A DNA stretch of 10,905 bases, taken from Achromobacter sp. (GTDB lineage: Bacteria; Pseudomonadota; Gammaproteobacteria; Burkholderiales; Burkholderiaceae_B). A program made the translations under genes and the position numbers. The DNA is taken from the NCBI GenBank assembly GCA_003454835.1, contig DMTA01000082.1:513-11417 (forward strand). The letters are read 5' to 3'. Below, piece by piece: positions 1 to 6,166 of the stretch. The number at the start of each line of letters is the position of its first letter. Position 1 is the stretch's first letter. The notes under the pieces were generated by a model. The model was not told the origin of the DNA. It worked only from the letters and a program-made list of their open reading frames with translations, and ran no database searches.

Positions 1-414
1 AACGGTGCAGTTGCCGCCGACGAAGTTGCGCACGCCGCGCTTGAGCGCCGCGTCGATCACCGGGCGGTTGACCGGGTCCAGCACGATGATGGCGTCGTCG
101 GCCATGCGCAGGGTGCTGGCCGCGTCGATCCAGATGCCGTTCCAGCCCGCGCCGCGCAGCTTGGGATAGACCTCGGACGTGTAGTCGCCGCCTTGCGCCG
201 TCACGATGATCGGCAGTTTTTTCAGAGCGTCAATGTTGTAGGCGTCTTGCAGCGGACCTGCGCCAGTCGCCCAAGTGGGCGCGGCGCCGCCAGCGTTGCT
301 GGTGGAGAAAAACACCGGTTCGATCAGTGCGAAGTCGTTCTCGTCGCGCATGCGTTGCATGAGCACCGAGCCGACCATACCGCGCCAGCCGACAAGGCCT
401 ACTGCTTGATTCAT
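1..414 (-). CDS. asd: Aspartate-semialdehyde dehydrogenase, N-terminal part (cut by window edge)
   Basis: The enzyme reduces L-aspartyl-4-phosphate to aspartate semialdehyde with NADPH. This is the branch point to lysine/diaminopimelate, threonine and methionine, and it acts in the cytoplasm. The visible 138 residues start MNQAVGLVGWRGMVGSVLMQ, an N-terminal Rossmann nucleotide-binding motif (GxxGxxG-like) typical of the proteobacterial Asd family. They end in Gly-Gly-Asn-Cys-Thr-Val, where Cys136 matches the catalytic Cys of E. coli Asd (Cys135). The ATG at 414 is chosen because the family motif begins immediately after it; an AAAGAG at 423-428 lies 8 nt upstream. The stop lies beyond base 1. 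It follows leuB in the same orientation, but a likely terminator and about 295 bp separate them, so it is probably its own transcription unit. Nothing looks damaged; the truncation is only the window edge. Confidence 0.96.
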   Translation of the reverse strand, partial: MNQAVGLVGWRGMVGSVLMQRMRDENDFALIEPVFFSTSNAGGAAPTWATGAGPLQDAYNIDALKKLPIIVTAQGGDYTSEVYPKLRGAGWNGIWIDAASTLRMADDAIIVLDPVNRPVIDAALKRGVRNFVGGNCTV

Positions 415-461
415 TTCAATCGCTCTTTAAAGGGGGTGACAAGATTAGGAGGGTGAAATTT

Positions 462-492
462 CGTGCAATTCAACAATTTATCAGAATGCACG
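462..492. repeat. Bulged inverted repeat upstream of asd
   Basis: Arms CGTGCAATTC (462-471) and GAATGCACG (484-492) are complementary except for one unpaired base, around a 12-base AT-rich centre. It lies 48-78 bp before the asd start. As DNA it could be an operator; as RNA on the minus strand it would be a 9-bp hairpin in the asd leader. A weak promoter-like TTGCAC with TAATCT 15 bp downstream overlaps its asd-proximal arm on the minus strand, which would fit an operator, but those boxes are poor. The structure is seen directly; the role is inferred. Confidence 0.4.
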
Positions 493-579
493 CGGGGATG
501 TTGCACTGCAGCTGGAAAAAAACGGGGCCACACCTGCGGAAAGGCAATCCGGCACCAGGCGGAAACAGCGCTGAAGGGA

Positions 580-617
580 ATCTCAAAACACAAGGGGGCC
601 ACCCGCCGGGCGGCCCC
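580..617 (-). terminator. Probable Rho-independent terminator after leuB
   Basis: The hairpin occupies 595-617: GGGGCC (595-600) pairs with GGCCCC (612-617), then after one mismatch CCC (602-604) pairs with GGG (608-610), leaving a 3-base loop. Read on the minus strand, the direction of leuB, it is followed by CTTGTGTTTTG, a broken T tract. It lies about 93 bp past the leuB stop and before asd, so it would separate the leu operon from asd. The tail is not a pure T run, so strength is uncertain. Confidence 0.55.
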
Positions 618-709
618 TCTATTTAGGTAACGCAAGTCGCTGGAACAAGACGCCTAGGGTTGAACGCATCCGGCAGAGCCGCCTTGCGGCGACTCCGGGA
701 AGCTTCCGA

Positions 710-1786
710 TCAGGCCAGCGCCTTCAGAACGGCGTCGCCCATGCCGACGGTGCTGACTTTCGTCGTGCCGGGTTCGAAGATGTCGGCGGTGCGCAGGCCG
801 CTGGCCAGCACGCTGCGAACGGCCGCTTCGATGCGGTCCGCCTGCGGCGCCAGGTTCAGCGAATAGCGCAGCAACATGGCCGCCGACAGGATCGTCGCCA
901 GCGGGTTGGCGATGCCCTGCCCCGCGATGTCCGGCGCCGAACCGTGACTGGGCTCGTACAGGCCCTGACCGCCGGCGTTCAGCGAGGCCGACGGCAGCAT
1001 GCCGATGGAACCCGTCAGCATGGCTGCCTCATCGGAGAGGATGTCGCCAAACAGGTTGCCGGTGACGATGACGTCAAACTGGCGCGGGTTGCGCACCAGC
1101 TGCATGGCCGCGTTGTCGACATACATGTGCGACAGCTCCACGTCCGGATACTCGCGCGCCACTTCGATCACGATGTCGCGCCAGAACTGCGAGGTCTCGA
1201 GCACGTTGGCCTTGTCGACGCTGCACAGTTTCTTATTGCGCTTCTGCGCCGATTCGAAGCCGATGCGCGCGATGCGGCGCACTTCGGACTCGGCATAGCG
1301 CATGGTGTCGTAGCCTTCGCGCTCGCCGGTGAAGGCGCCGTCCGGCGCCGAACGCACGCCGCGCGGCGTGCCGAAATAGATGTCGCCGGTGAGTTCGCGG
1401 ATGATCAGGATGTCCAGACCGGACACGATCTCGGGCTTGAGCGACGAGGCGCTGGCCAGTTCCGGATACAGGATGGCCGGACGCAGGTTGGCGAACAGGC
1501 CCAGCGCCTTGCGCAGGCCCAGAATGGCCTGTTCCGGACGGAATTCGCGCGGCAGCGTGTCGTACTTCCAGTCGCCGACCGCGCCGAACAGCACGGCATG
1601 CGATTCCTTGGCCAGGTTCAGCGTGGCGGGCGGCAGCGGGTGCTCGAACTTGTCGAAAGCGGCGCCGCCGACCGGCTGCTCTTTGATGTCGAAGGGCACA
1701 TCCAGCGCCTTCAGGACGCGCACGGCCTGTTCGACGATTTCGGGGCCGATGCCGTCACCCGGCAAGACTGCGATGTTGTGGGTCAT
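710..1786 (-). CDS. leuB: 3-isopropylmalate dehydrogenase
   Basis: This cytoplasmic enzyme oxidatively decarboxylates (2R,3S)-3-isopropylmalate to 2-oxoisocaproate with NAD, the third committed leucine step. The 358-residue length is normal for proteobacterial LeuB. Visible motifs are the N-terminal [10 protein letters not shown] (8-17), the substrate-binding stretch LGLFANLRP (95-103), [10 protein letters not shown] (130-139), the catalytic Lys192 in DKANVLE, the metal-binding acidic positions in YVDNAAMQL (Asp224) and [12 protein letters not shown] (Asp248, Asp252), and the NAD-pocket stretch [15 protein letters not shown] (281-295). The ATG at 1786 is chosen over an in-frame ATG at 1843 because [14 protein letters not shown] is the family N-terminus and the 19 extra residues are unlike it. 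An AGGA at 1797-1800 lies upstream. It starts 29 bp after the leuD stop and is the last gene of the cluster. Confidence 0.98.
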   Translation of the reverse strand: MTHNIAVLPGDGIGPEIVEQAVRVLKALDVPFDIKEQPVGGAAFDKFEHPLPPATLNLAKESHAVLFGAVGDWKYDTLPREFRPEQAILGLRKALGLFANLRPAILYPELASASSLKPEIVSGLDILIIRELTGDIYFGTPRGVRSAPDGAFTGEREGYDTMRYAESEVRRIARIGFESAQKRNKKLCSVDKANVLETSQFWRDIVIEVAREYPDVELSHMYVDNAAMQLVRNPRQFDVIVTGNLFGDILSDEAAMLTGSIGMLPSASLNAGGQGLYEPSHGSAPDIAGQGIANPLATILSAAMLLRYSLNLAPQADRIEAAVRSVLASGLRTADIFEPGTTKVSTVGMGDAVLKALA

Positions 1787-1815
1787 TGAATAGCGATCCT
1801 GTGTCGATGGTTTGA

Positions 1816-2466
1816 TCAGGCGATGGGGCGGCTTTCGAGCCACGGATGGCGAGCCAGGCGCTCGGCCTCGAAGGCGCGGATCTTGTCCGAATGGCGCAGC
1901 GTCAGGCCGATGTCGTCAAAGCCGTTCAAGAGGCAATACTTGCGGAAGGGTTCGATGTCGAAACCCATGGCGCGGCCGTCCGCGGCGATCACGACCTGGC
2001 GGTCCAGATCGATGTTCAGCTTGTAGTTCGGGAACGCCTTCACTTCGTCGAAGAGACGCGCCACTTCCAGCTCGGACAGCACGATCGGCAAGAGGCCGTT
2101 CTTGAAGCTGTTGTTGAAGAAGATGTCGGCGTACGACGGCGCGATGATGGCGCGGAAGCCGAACTGCGTCAGCGCCCAGGGCGCGTGCTCGCGGCTGGAA
2201 CCGCAACCGAAGTTCTTGCGGGCCAGGAGGACCGAAGCGCCCTGGTAACGCGGCTGGTTCAGCACGAAATCCGGATTGAGCGGACGCTTGCTGTTGTCCA
2301 TGCCCGGTTCGCCGTGATCCAGATAGCGCAGCTCGTCAAACAGATTGGGGCCGAAGCCCGTGCGCTTGATGGACTTGAGGAACTGCTTGGGGATGATGAG
2401 GTCCGTGTCGACGTTTTCGCGGTCGAGCGGCGCCACCAGGCCTTCGTGAGTGGTAAATGCTTGCAT
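1816..2466 (-). CDS. leuD: 3-isopropylmalate dehydratase, small subunit
   Basis: LeuD is the small (swivel-domain) subunit that pairs with LeuC to isomerise 2-isopropylmalate to 3-isopropylmalate through isopropylmaleate, in the cytoplasm. The 216-residue product begins [30 protein letters not shown] when read across residues 1-30, the standard LeuD start with the conserved Asn-Val-Asp-Thr-Asp segment. It carries the substrate-binding [15 protein letters not shown] at 85-99, and an intact C-terminal half ([21 protein letters not shown] at 107-127). The ATG at 2466 is chosen because it gives exactly the family N-terminus; the reading frame stays open upstream only because it runs antisense-like through the end of leuC. 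A weak GAG-type ribosome-binding site precedes it. It sits 23 bp after leuC and 29 bp before leuB, so co-transcription is likely. Confidence 0.98.
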   Translation of the reverse strand: MQAFTTHEGLVAPLDRENVDTDLIIPKQFLKSIKRTGFGPNLFDELRYLDHGEPGMDNSKRPLNPDFVLNQPRYQGASVLLARKNFGCGSSREHAPWALTQFGFRAIIAPSYADIFFNNSFKNGLLPIVLSELEVARLFDEVKAFPNYKLNIDLDRQVVIAADGRAMGFDIEPFRKYCLLNGFDDIGLTLRHSDKIRAFEAERLARHPWLESRPIA

Positions 2467-2489
2467 GATGTCTACTCGGTGCTTGACGC

Positions 2490-3893
2490 TTAACGGAACG
2501 TGCGAACGTCGACGAAATGGCCGGCGACGGCCGCGGCGGCGGCCATGGCAGGGCTTACCAGGTGCGTGCGGCCGCCCTGCCCTTGCCGGCCCTCGAAGTT
2601 GCGGTTCGAGGTCGAGGCGCAACGTTCGCCCGGTTCGAGGCGGTCGGCGTTCATGGCCAGACACATCGAACAGCCCGGTTCGCGCCATTCAAAGCCGGCT
2701 TCAATGAAGATCTTGTCCAGGCCTTCGCGTTCAGCCTGCTGCTTGACCAGACCCGAGCCCGGCACCACCATCGCCTGGCGCACATTGGAAGCCACGCGCT
2801 TGCCGCGCGCCACGACGGCCGCCGCGCGCAAGTCTTCGATGCGCGAGTTCGTGCACGACCCGATGAACACACGATCCACGCGGATGTCGGTCAGCGGGGT
2901 GTTGGGCTTCAGACCCATGTATTCCAGCGCGCGCTCCATGCCGCTGCGGCGCACGTCGTCTTTTTCACGGTCGGGGTCCGGCACGCGGGAATCCACCGGC
3001 AGCACCATTTCGGGCGACGTGCCCCAGGTGACCTGCGGCTTGATGTCGCGCGCGTTGACTTCGACCACGGTGTCGAACTTGGCGCCTTCGTCGGTGTGCA
3101 GCGTGCGCCAATACTTGACTGCCTGGTCCCACACGACGCCGGCGGGCGCGAACGGACGGCCACGGAAGTAGTCGATGGTCTTGTCGTCGACGGCGACCAT
3201 GCCGGAACGGGCGCCGGCTTCGATCGCCATGTTGCAGACGGTCATGCGGCCCTCGACGGAAAGCGCGCGAATCGTGCTGCCGGCGAACTCGATGGCGTGA
3301 CCCGTACCTCCGGCAGTCCCGATGATGCCGATGATGTGCAGCACCACGTCCTTGGCCGTACAGCCGAACGGCAGCTCGCCGTCGACCTTGATGAGCATGC
3401 TCTTGGCTTTCTTCATGAGCAGCGTCTGCGTGGCCAGCACGTGCTCGACTTCGGACGTGCCGATGCCGAAAGCCAGCGCACCCAGCGCGCCGTGCGTGCT
3501 GGTGTGCGAGTCGCCACAGACGACGGTCATGCCCGGCAGGGTGGCGCCCTGCTCCGGTCCGATCACGTGGACGATGCCCTGACGCAGATCGTTCATGCGG
3601 AATTCGGTGATGCCGTACTTGCCGCAGTTGGCATCCAGCGTGTCCACCTGCAGACGAGAGATCGGGTCGTCGATGCCCTGGGCGCGGTTCATCGTGGGCA
3701 CGTTGTGGTCGGCCACGGCCAGGTTGGCGCCGGTGCGCCACGGCTTGCGGCCGGCGATCGTCAGCCCCTCGAACGCCTGCGGGCTGGTGACCTCGTGCAA
3801 CAGGTGGCGGTCGATATAGAGCAGACAGGTGCCGTCTGTTTCCTGATGGACGATGTGGGCGTCCCAGAGTTTGTCGTAAAGGGTTTGGGCCAT
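2490..3893 (-). CDS. leuC: 3-isopropylmalate dehydratase, large subunit
   Basis: LeuC is the aconitase-family catalytic subunit of isopropylmalate isomerase, carrying a [4Fe-4S] cluster; it works as a heterodimer with LeuD. The 467 residues match the usual bacterial LeuC length. Cluster ligands are all present: Cys347 in [12 protein letters not shown], and Cys408 and Cys411 in GCSMCLAMN. Other aconitase-family signatures are visible, including [14 protein letters not shown] (125-138). The ATG at 3893 gives the family N-terminus [14 protein letters not shown] further in-frame ATG at 3977 would add 28 residues without resemblance to LeuC and is probably leader sequence. It is first in the leuCDB cluster, and a promoter-like pair lies about 90 bp upstream. 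No sign of damage. Confidence 0.98.
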   Translation of the reverse strand: MAQTLYDKLWDAHIVHQETDGTCLLYIDRHLLHEVTSPQAFEGLTIAGRKPWRTGANLAVADHNVPTMNRAQGIDDPISRLQVDTLDANCGKYGITEFRMNDLRQGIVHVIGPEQGATLPGMTVVCGDSHTSTHGALGALAFGIGTSEVEHVLATQTLLMKKAKSMLIKVDGELPFGCTAKDVVLHIIGIIGTAGGTGHAIEFAGSTIRALSVEGRMTVCNMAIEAGARSGMVAVDDKTIDYFRGRPFAPAGVVWDQAVKYWRTLHTDEGAKFDTVVEVNARDIKPQVTWGTSPEMVLPVDSRVPDPDREKDDVRRSGMERALEYMGLKPNTPLTDIRVDRVFIGSCTNSRIEDLRAAAVVARGKRVASNVRQAMVVPGSGLVKQQAEREGLDKIFIEAGFEWREPGCSMCLAMNADRLEPGERCASTSNRNFEGRQGQGGRTHLVSPAMAAAAAVAGHFVDVRTFR

Positions 3894-3954
3894 GGATGCG
3901 CTCTGCAAATAGACAATCCGGCTTGAGTCCGGCGCGATGGGTAAAACGCTTCCC

Positions 3955-3976
3955 TGCCGCGCCGGCTGCTGCGGCA
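3955..3976 (-). promoter_or_regulatory. Small hairpin in the leuC leader
   Basis: TGCCGC (3955-3960) and GCGGCA (3971-3976) are perfect complements around a 10-base loop. If leuC transcription starts near 3978, this 6-bp GC-rich stem would be at the very 5' end of the mRNA, which could stabilise it. I see no leader peptide rich in leucine codons, so a classical leucine attenuator is not supported. Confidence 0.25.
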
Positions 3977-3984
3977 TGAAAGGG

Positions 3985-4013
3985 ATTATGCCCAGCCACC
4001 AAACCTAGTACAA
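3985..4013 (-). promoter_or_regulatory. Candidate sigma70 promoter for leuCDB
   Basis: On the minus strand a -35-like TTGTAC (4008-4013) is separated by 17 bp from a -10-like CATAAT (3985-3990). The -10 matches the consensus at 5 of 6 positions, the -35 only at its TTG. Transcription would start near 3978, giving a leader of about 85 nt before the leuC ATG. Position, spacing and the -10 are favourable; the -35 is weak. Confidence 0.4.
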
Positions 4014-4043
4014 GCACACCTTATATACCAGTACTACCACTAC

Positions 4044-4082
4044 CATGCTGACCTCCCGACCAAGGGGAACGCGCCCAGCATG
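4044..4082. repeat. Inverted repeat, 7-bp arms, between leuC and the channel gene
   Basis: CATGCTG (4044-4050) and CAGCATG (4076-4082) are perfect complements separated by 25 bp, so the arm centres are 32 bp apart, close to three helical turns. It lies about 66-104 bp upstream of the predicted leuC transcription start, where LysR-type activators often bind, and upstream of the plus-strand promoter candidate. It may be an operator for either direction; the arms are short enough that chance is possible. Confidence 0.3.
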
Positions 4083-4088
4083 TCAACT

Positions 4089-4100
4089 TGTTACATAACA
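4089..4100. repeat. Short palindrome TGTTACATAACA
   Basis: TGTTA and TAACA are complementary arms around a 2-base centre. Too tight to be a good RNA hairpin, it has the form of a protein-binding dyad. It lies about 50 bp before the -35 of the plus-strand promoter candidate. No specific regulator is recognised. Confidence 0.25.
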
Positions 4101-4149
4101 GATAAAACACGCGCCCATATTTGCTACCGATACAAATTGGTAAACAAAA

Positions 4150-4178
4150 TAGATACAGAACTCTCAAATAGATATAAT
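4150..4178 (+). promoter_or_regulatory. Candidate sigma70 promoter for the secretion operon
   Basis: A perfect -10 box TATAAT (4173-4178) has a -35-like TAGATA (4150-4155, 4 of 6 matches) exactly 17 bp upstream. Transcription would start near 4185, producing a leader of about 240 nt before the channel gene and placing the dyad at 4190-4253 right at the 5' end. The region is AT-rich, so a TATAAT by chance is not negligible; the correct spacing adds weight. Confidence 0.4.
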
Positions 4179-4189
4179 CGCCACACACC

Positions 4190-4253
4190 CCGAAAGTGAT
4201 GCCTTCGAAATAATACGTAATAATCCGTATTAATAGAAATAAACAACTTTCGG
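4190..4253. promoter_or_regulatory. Concentric two-shell dyad upstream of the channel gene
   Basis: The inner arms TAATACG (4211-4217) and CGTATTA (4226-4232) surround an 8-base centre. The outer arms CCGAAAGT (4190-4197) and ACTTTCGG (4246-4253) share the same centre of symmetry, with exactly 13 bases on each side between inner and outer arms. All 15 arm base pairs are perfect. It begins just after the predicted transcription start, so it could be a pair of nested operators or an interrupted RNA stem in the leader. It matches no operator or riboswitch I recognise. Confidence 0.5.
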
Positions 4254-4348
4254 TTAGAAGAGGTTCGTGCAAATTCGAAGAAGTAGTTAGATGTTGCGCG
4301 AAATTCACATTATGGACCGCCGGCAACATTCCTCAAGAATTAACAAAT

Positions 4349-4412
4349 CTTGACTCGCCAAAGCTGACATTTACATACAACATGGCGGCCATTCAATCTC
4401 AACTTGACTCGC
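4349..4412 (+). repeat. Direct repeat CTTGACTCGC in front of the channel gene
   Basis: The 10-mer CTTGACTCGC occurs at 4349-4358 and 4403-4412, 54 bp apart. The first copy contains TTGACT, a good -35 box; with a 16-bp spacer it faces a poor -10, TACATA (4372-4377), giving a possible second promoter with a short leader to the ATG at 4424. The second copy lies too close to that ATG to be a promoter for it. A paired regulator site is an alternative; chance is possible. Confidence 0.25.
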
Positions 4413-4423
4413 GAATAATCACT

Positions 4424-5929
4424 ATGGCTTCGTTTTTGCTCAAAAGCACGACCTCGGTCCTTGCCCTTGCATTTGCCCCTGCCGTTTTTGCACAGTCCGC
4501 GACGCCCGTCGCTGCCGCACCCGCCGGGCAACCGCAAGTGACGTTGAATCAGATCGTCGAGCAGACCCTGCTCAGTAATCCTGAAATCCAGGCCAAGTAC
4601 CACGACTTCCAGGCGTCCCTGGAAGGCCAGGCCGTCGCCCGTGCCGCCTACTTCCCGCAGATCAATGCGCAGGGTTACCTGGGCCGCGAATGGCGCAACA
4701 ACGTGCCTGGCGTCGGCTCGCAGAGCTGGAACCGCCCCGGCTGGAGCGTCGAACTGCGCCAGCTGATTTTTGATGGCTTCCGCACCACCAACGACGTCAA
4801 GCAGGCCGGTTTCGACAAGCTGGCGCGTTTCTATGACGTGCTCGCCACCAGCGACAACACCGCCTTCACGGCCGTGCAGGCGTACATCGACCTGCAGCGC
4901 TACCGCGACATGGAGCTGCTGGCCCGCCAGAACTACTCGCTGCACGAAAACACCCTCAAGCAGATCGGCGAGCGCACGGAATCCGGCGTCGGCCGGCGCG
5001 TCGACCTGGAACAGGCCGGCGGCCGTCTGTCGCTGGCCCAGACCAACCTGATGACCGAAACGGCCAACCTGCTGGACGTGCAACAACGCTTCCAGCGCGT
5101 GACCGGGGCATTCCCGCCTGAATCGATGCTGCCGGCGCCCGACATCGCCGACAAGCTGCCCAAGGCGCCGGGCAATTTCAATGAATCGCTGCGCCGCAAC
5201 CCCAGCTTCCTGTCCAAGCAGGCCGGCCTGCAGGCCGCGCAGGCGGGTGTGCAGTCGTCCAAGGGCGCGTTCTCGCCGAAGTTTGAATTCGTCGCCAACA
5301 CGGGACGCGATCAGAACGATCCGACCCCGCAAAGCCGCGACATCCAGAGCTCCAGCGTCCAGGTCGTGATGAGCTACAACCTGTACCGCGGCGGTGCTGA
5401 CTCCGCCCGCGTGCGCCAGACGGCCAACCAGTCCTATGCCGCCCGCGACATCCGCGACTACACCTGCCGCAACGTTCAGCAGGACCTGGCCGTGGCCTGG
5501 AACAACATCACCAGCCTGAGCCAGAAGCTGCCCTTCCTGCGGGACCACGAGGTGGCCACCACCAAGGTGCGTGATGCGTACGCGCAACAGTTCCAGATTG
5601 GCCAGCGCTCTCTGCTGGACCTGCTGGACACGGAAAATGAACTGTTCGAATCGCGCCGTGCGCTGACCAATGCCATTTATGATCTGCGTCTTGCGCAGTA
5701 CCGCTGGCTGGCTCTGTCCCACACCCTGCTGCCGGCGCTGTCGCTGCAACCCGCGCGCAATGAGATGCCCGAGGAAAACGGCAAGCTGGAAGTGTCGGAC
5801 GAAGTGATCAAGCTGTGCAATTCGACCGTTCCGGATACCGCGCGACTGGCTCCCGTGCGCGTGCATTACAACGAAGGCACCCTGCCCCCCACGCTGGTGC
5901 CGGTGAACGCGCCTGCCGCCCGGCCCTGA
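4424..5929 (+). CDS. TolC-family outer-membrane channel of a type I secretion system (LapE-like)
   Basis: The predicted product is the trimeric outer-membrane/periplasmic tunnel through which an ABC exporter and its HlyD adaptor pass a large substrate. The 501 residues begin with a signal peptide: Lys7, a hydrophobic stretch, then VFA before Gln24 as likely cleavage site. The internal duplication of TolC proteins shows in two beta-strand motifs, LRQLIFDGFRT (111-121) and SYNLYRGGAD (317-326). The conserved QFQIGQRSLLDLLDTENELF is at 389-408, and long helical stretches lie between. The tail after about residue 440 is Pro-rich and probably periplasmic and loosely ordered. The ATG at 4424 gives a compact signal peptide; an in-frame ATG at 4382 adds 14 polar residues and cannot be excluded, and neither has a clear ribosome-binding site. 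It is the first gene of the exporter operon. LapE of Pseudomonas is the closest functional analogue, inferred from context. Confidence 0.93.
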   Translation: MASFLLKSTTSVLALAFAPAVFAQSATPVAAAPAGQPQVTLNQIVEQTLLSNPEIQAKYHDFQASLEGQAVARAAYFPQINAQGYLGREWRNNVPGVGSQSWNRPGWSVELRQLIFDGFRTTNDVKQAGFDKLARFYDVLATSDNTAFTAVQAYIDLQRYRDMELLARQNYSLHENTLKQIGERTESGVGRRVDLEQAGGRLSLAQTNLMTETANLLDVQQRFQRVTGAFPPESMLPAPDIADKLPKAPGNFNESLRRNPSFLSKQAGLQAAQAGVQSSKGAFSPKFEFVANTGRDQNDPTPQSRDIQSSSVQVVMSYNLYRGGADSARVRQTANQSYAARDIRDYTCRNVQQDLAVAWNNITSLSQKLPFLRDHEVATTKVRDAYAQQFQIGQRSLLDLLDTENELFESRRALTNAIYDLRLAQYRWLALSHTLLPALSLQPARNEMPEENGKLEVSDEVIKLCNSTVPDTARLAPVRVHYNEGTLPPTLVPVNAPAARP

Positions 5930-5942
5930 CCGGAGCAGCCGC

Positions 5943-5949
5943 AAGGAGG
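5943..5949 (+). promoter_or_regulatory. Strong ribosome-binding site of the 70-aa gene
   Basis: AAGGAGG ends 4 bases before the ATG at 5954. It is the best Shine-Dalgarno sequence in the window and the main reason to accept the small gene as translated. Confidence 0.8.
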
Positions 5950-5953
5950 CCCA

Positions 5954-6166
5954 ATGGCAAACAAGGGCAGTGATTTCTCGCAGTTGGACGCGGACTTTGT
6001 CCGCGTCCTTGAAGACTTAATTGACGCGTTGATCGCCAACGGCACCTTGCGGATGACAGACCTGCCTGTCCAGGCCCAGCAAAAGCTCTCGCAGCGCAAG
6101 CAGCAGCGTGCGCGTCTCTCGGAACACCTCGACCTGTTGGATGACGAAGATGGACAAGTTATCTGA
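5954..6166 (+). CDS. Small hypothetical protein (70 aa) embedded in the secretion operon
   Basis: I do not recognise a family. The product is 70 residues, charged and without signal peptide or membrane segment, so probably cytoplasmic. Residues 8-30 look like an amphipathic helix (FSQLDADFVRVLEDLIDAL), 40-57 are rich in Gln, Lys and Arg (VQAQQKLSQRKQQRARLS), and the end is acidic (DLLDDEDGQ), a pattern that fits a short helical hairpin or coiled coil. Translation is supported by an excellent ribosome-binding site 4 bases upstream. It starts 24 bp after the channel gene and its last 17 bases overlap the start of the ABC transporter gene, so the two are probably translationally coupled. That suggests a role near the exporter, such as a chaperone, assembly factor or regulator; this is inference only. 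Confidence 0.8.
   Translation: MANKGSDFSQLDADFVRVLEDLIDALIANGTLRMTDLPVQAQQKLSQRKQQRARLSEHLDLLDDEDGQVI

Larger units (their letters stand above)
3894..4423. other. Divergent intergenic control region, AT-rich in its right part
   Basis: About 530 bp lie between the divergent leuC and channel-gene starts with no convincing coding region. From roughly 4085 to 4380 the DNA is visibly AT-rich compared with the GC-rich genes on both sides. It holds a minus-strand promoter candidate near leuC, two plus-strand candidates, a 7-bp-arm inverted repeat (4044-4082), a short palindrome (4089-4100), a concentric dyad (4190-4253) and a 10-bp direct repeat (4349-4358 and 4403-4412). The only longish reading frame, minus strand 4021-4329, looks spurious. 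The AT-rich character could make it a target for H-NS-like proteins, which is inference. Confidence 0.7.

Noticed and set aside
500..540. A7 run (T7 on the minus strand) at 516-522 as a second terminator
   Set aside because: The sequence before the T run on the minus strand forms only 3-bp stems; the hairpin at 595-617 is far stronger.
2517..3926. Long plus-strand open frame opposite leuC (469 codons)
   Set aside because: Antisense shadow of leuC caused by high GC; His/Arg/Gly-rich composition and no family resemblance, whereas leuC is unambiguous. The same applies to the frame opposite leuB (944-1789).
3894..3977. In-frame extension of leuC to an upstream ATG at 3977
   Set aside because: The 28 extra residues are unlike any LeuC N-terminus, and the start would coincide with the predicted transcription start.
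3894..3990. Leucine attenuator with leader peptide before leuC
   Set aside because: No short frame with a run of leucine codons and no terminator/antiterminator pair; only one small hairpin is present.
4021..4329. Minus-strand reading frame of 102 codons in the intergenic region
   Set aside because: The translation has no recognisable pattern, no ribosome-binding site, odd composition rich in Cys, Tyr and Ile, and lies over promoter-like sequences; it looks like chance in AT-rich DNA.
4340..5944. Long minus-strand open frame opposite the channel gene (534 codons)
   Set aside because: Shadow of the TolC-family gene; low-complexity composition and no start signal. Similar minus-strand shadows at 6017-7534, 7176-8438 and 8614-9660 were rejected for the same reason.
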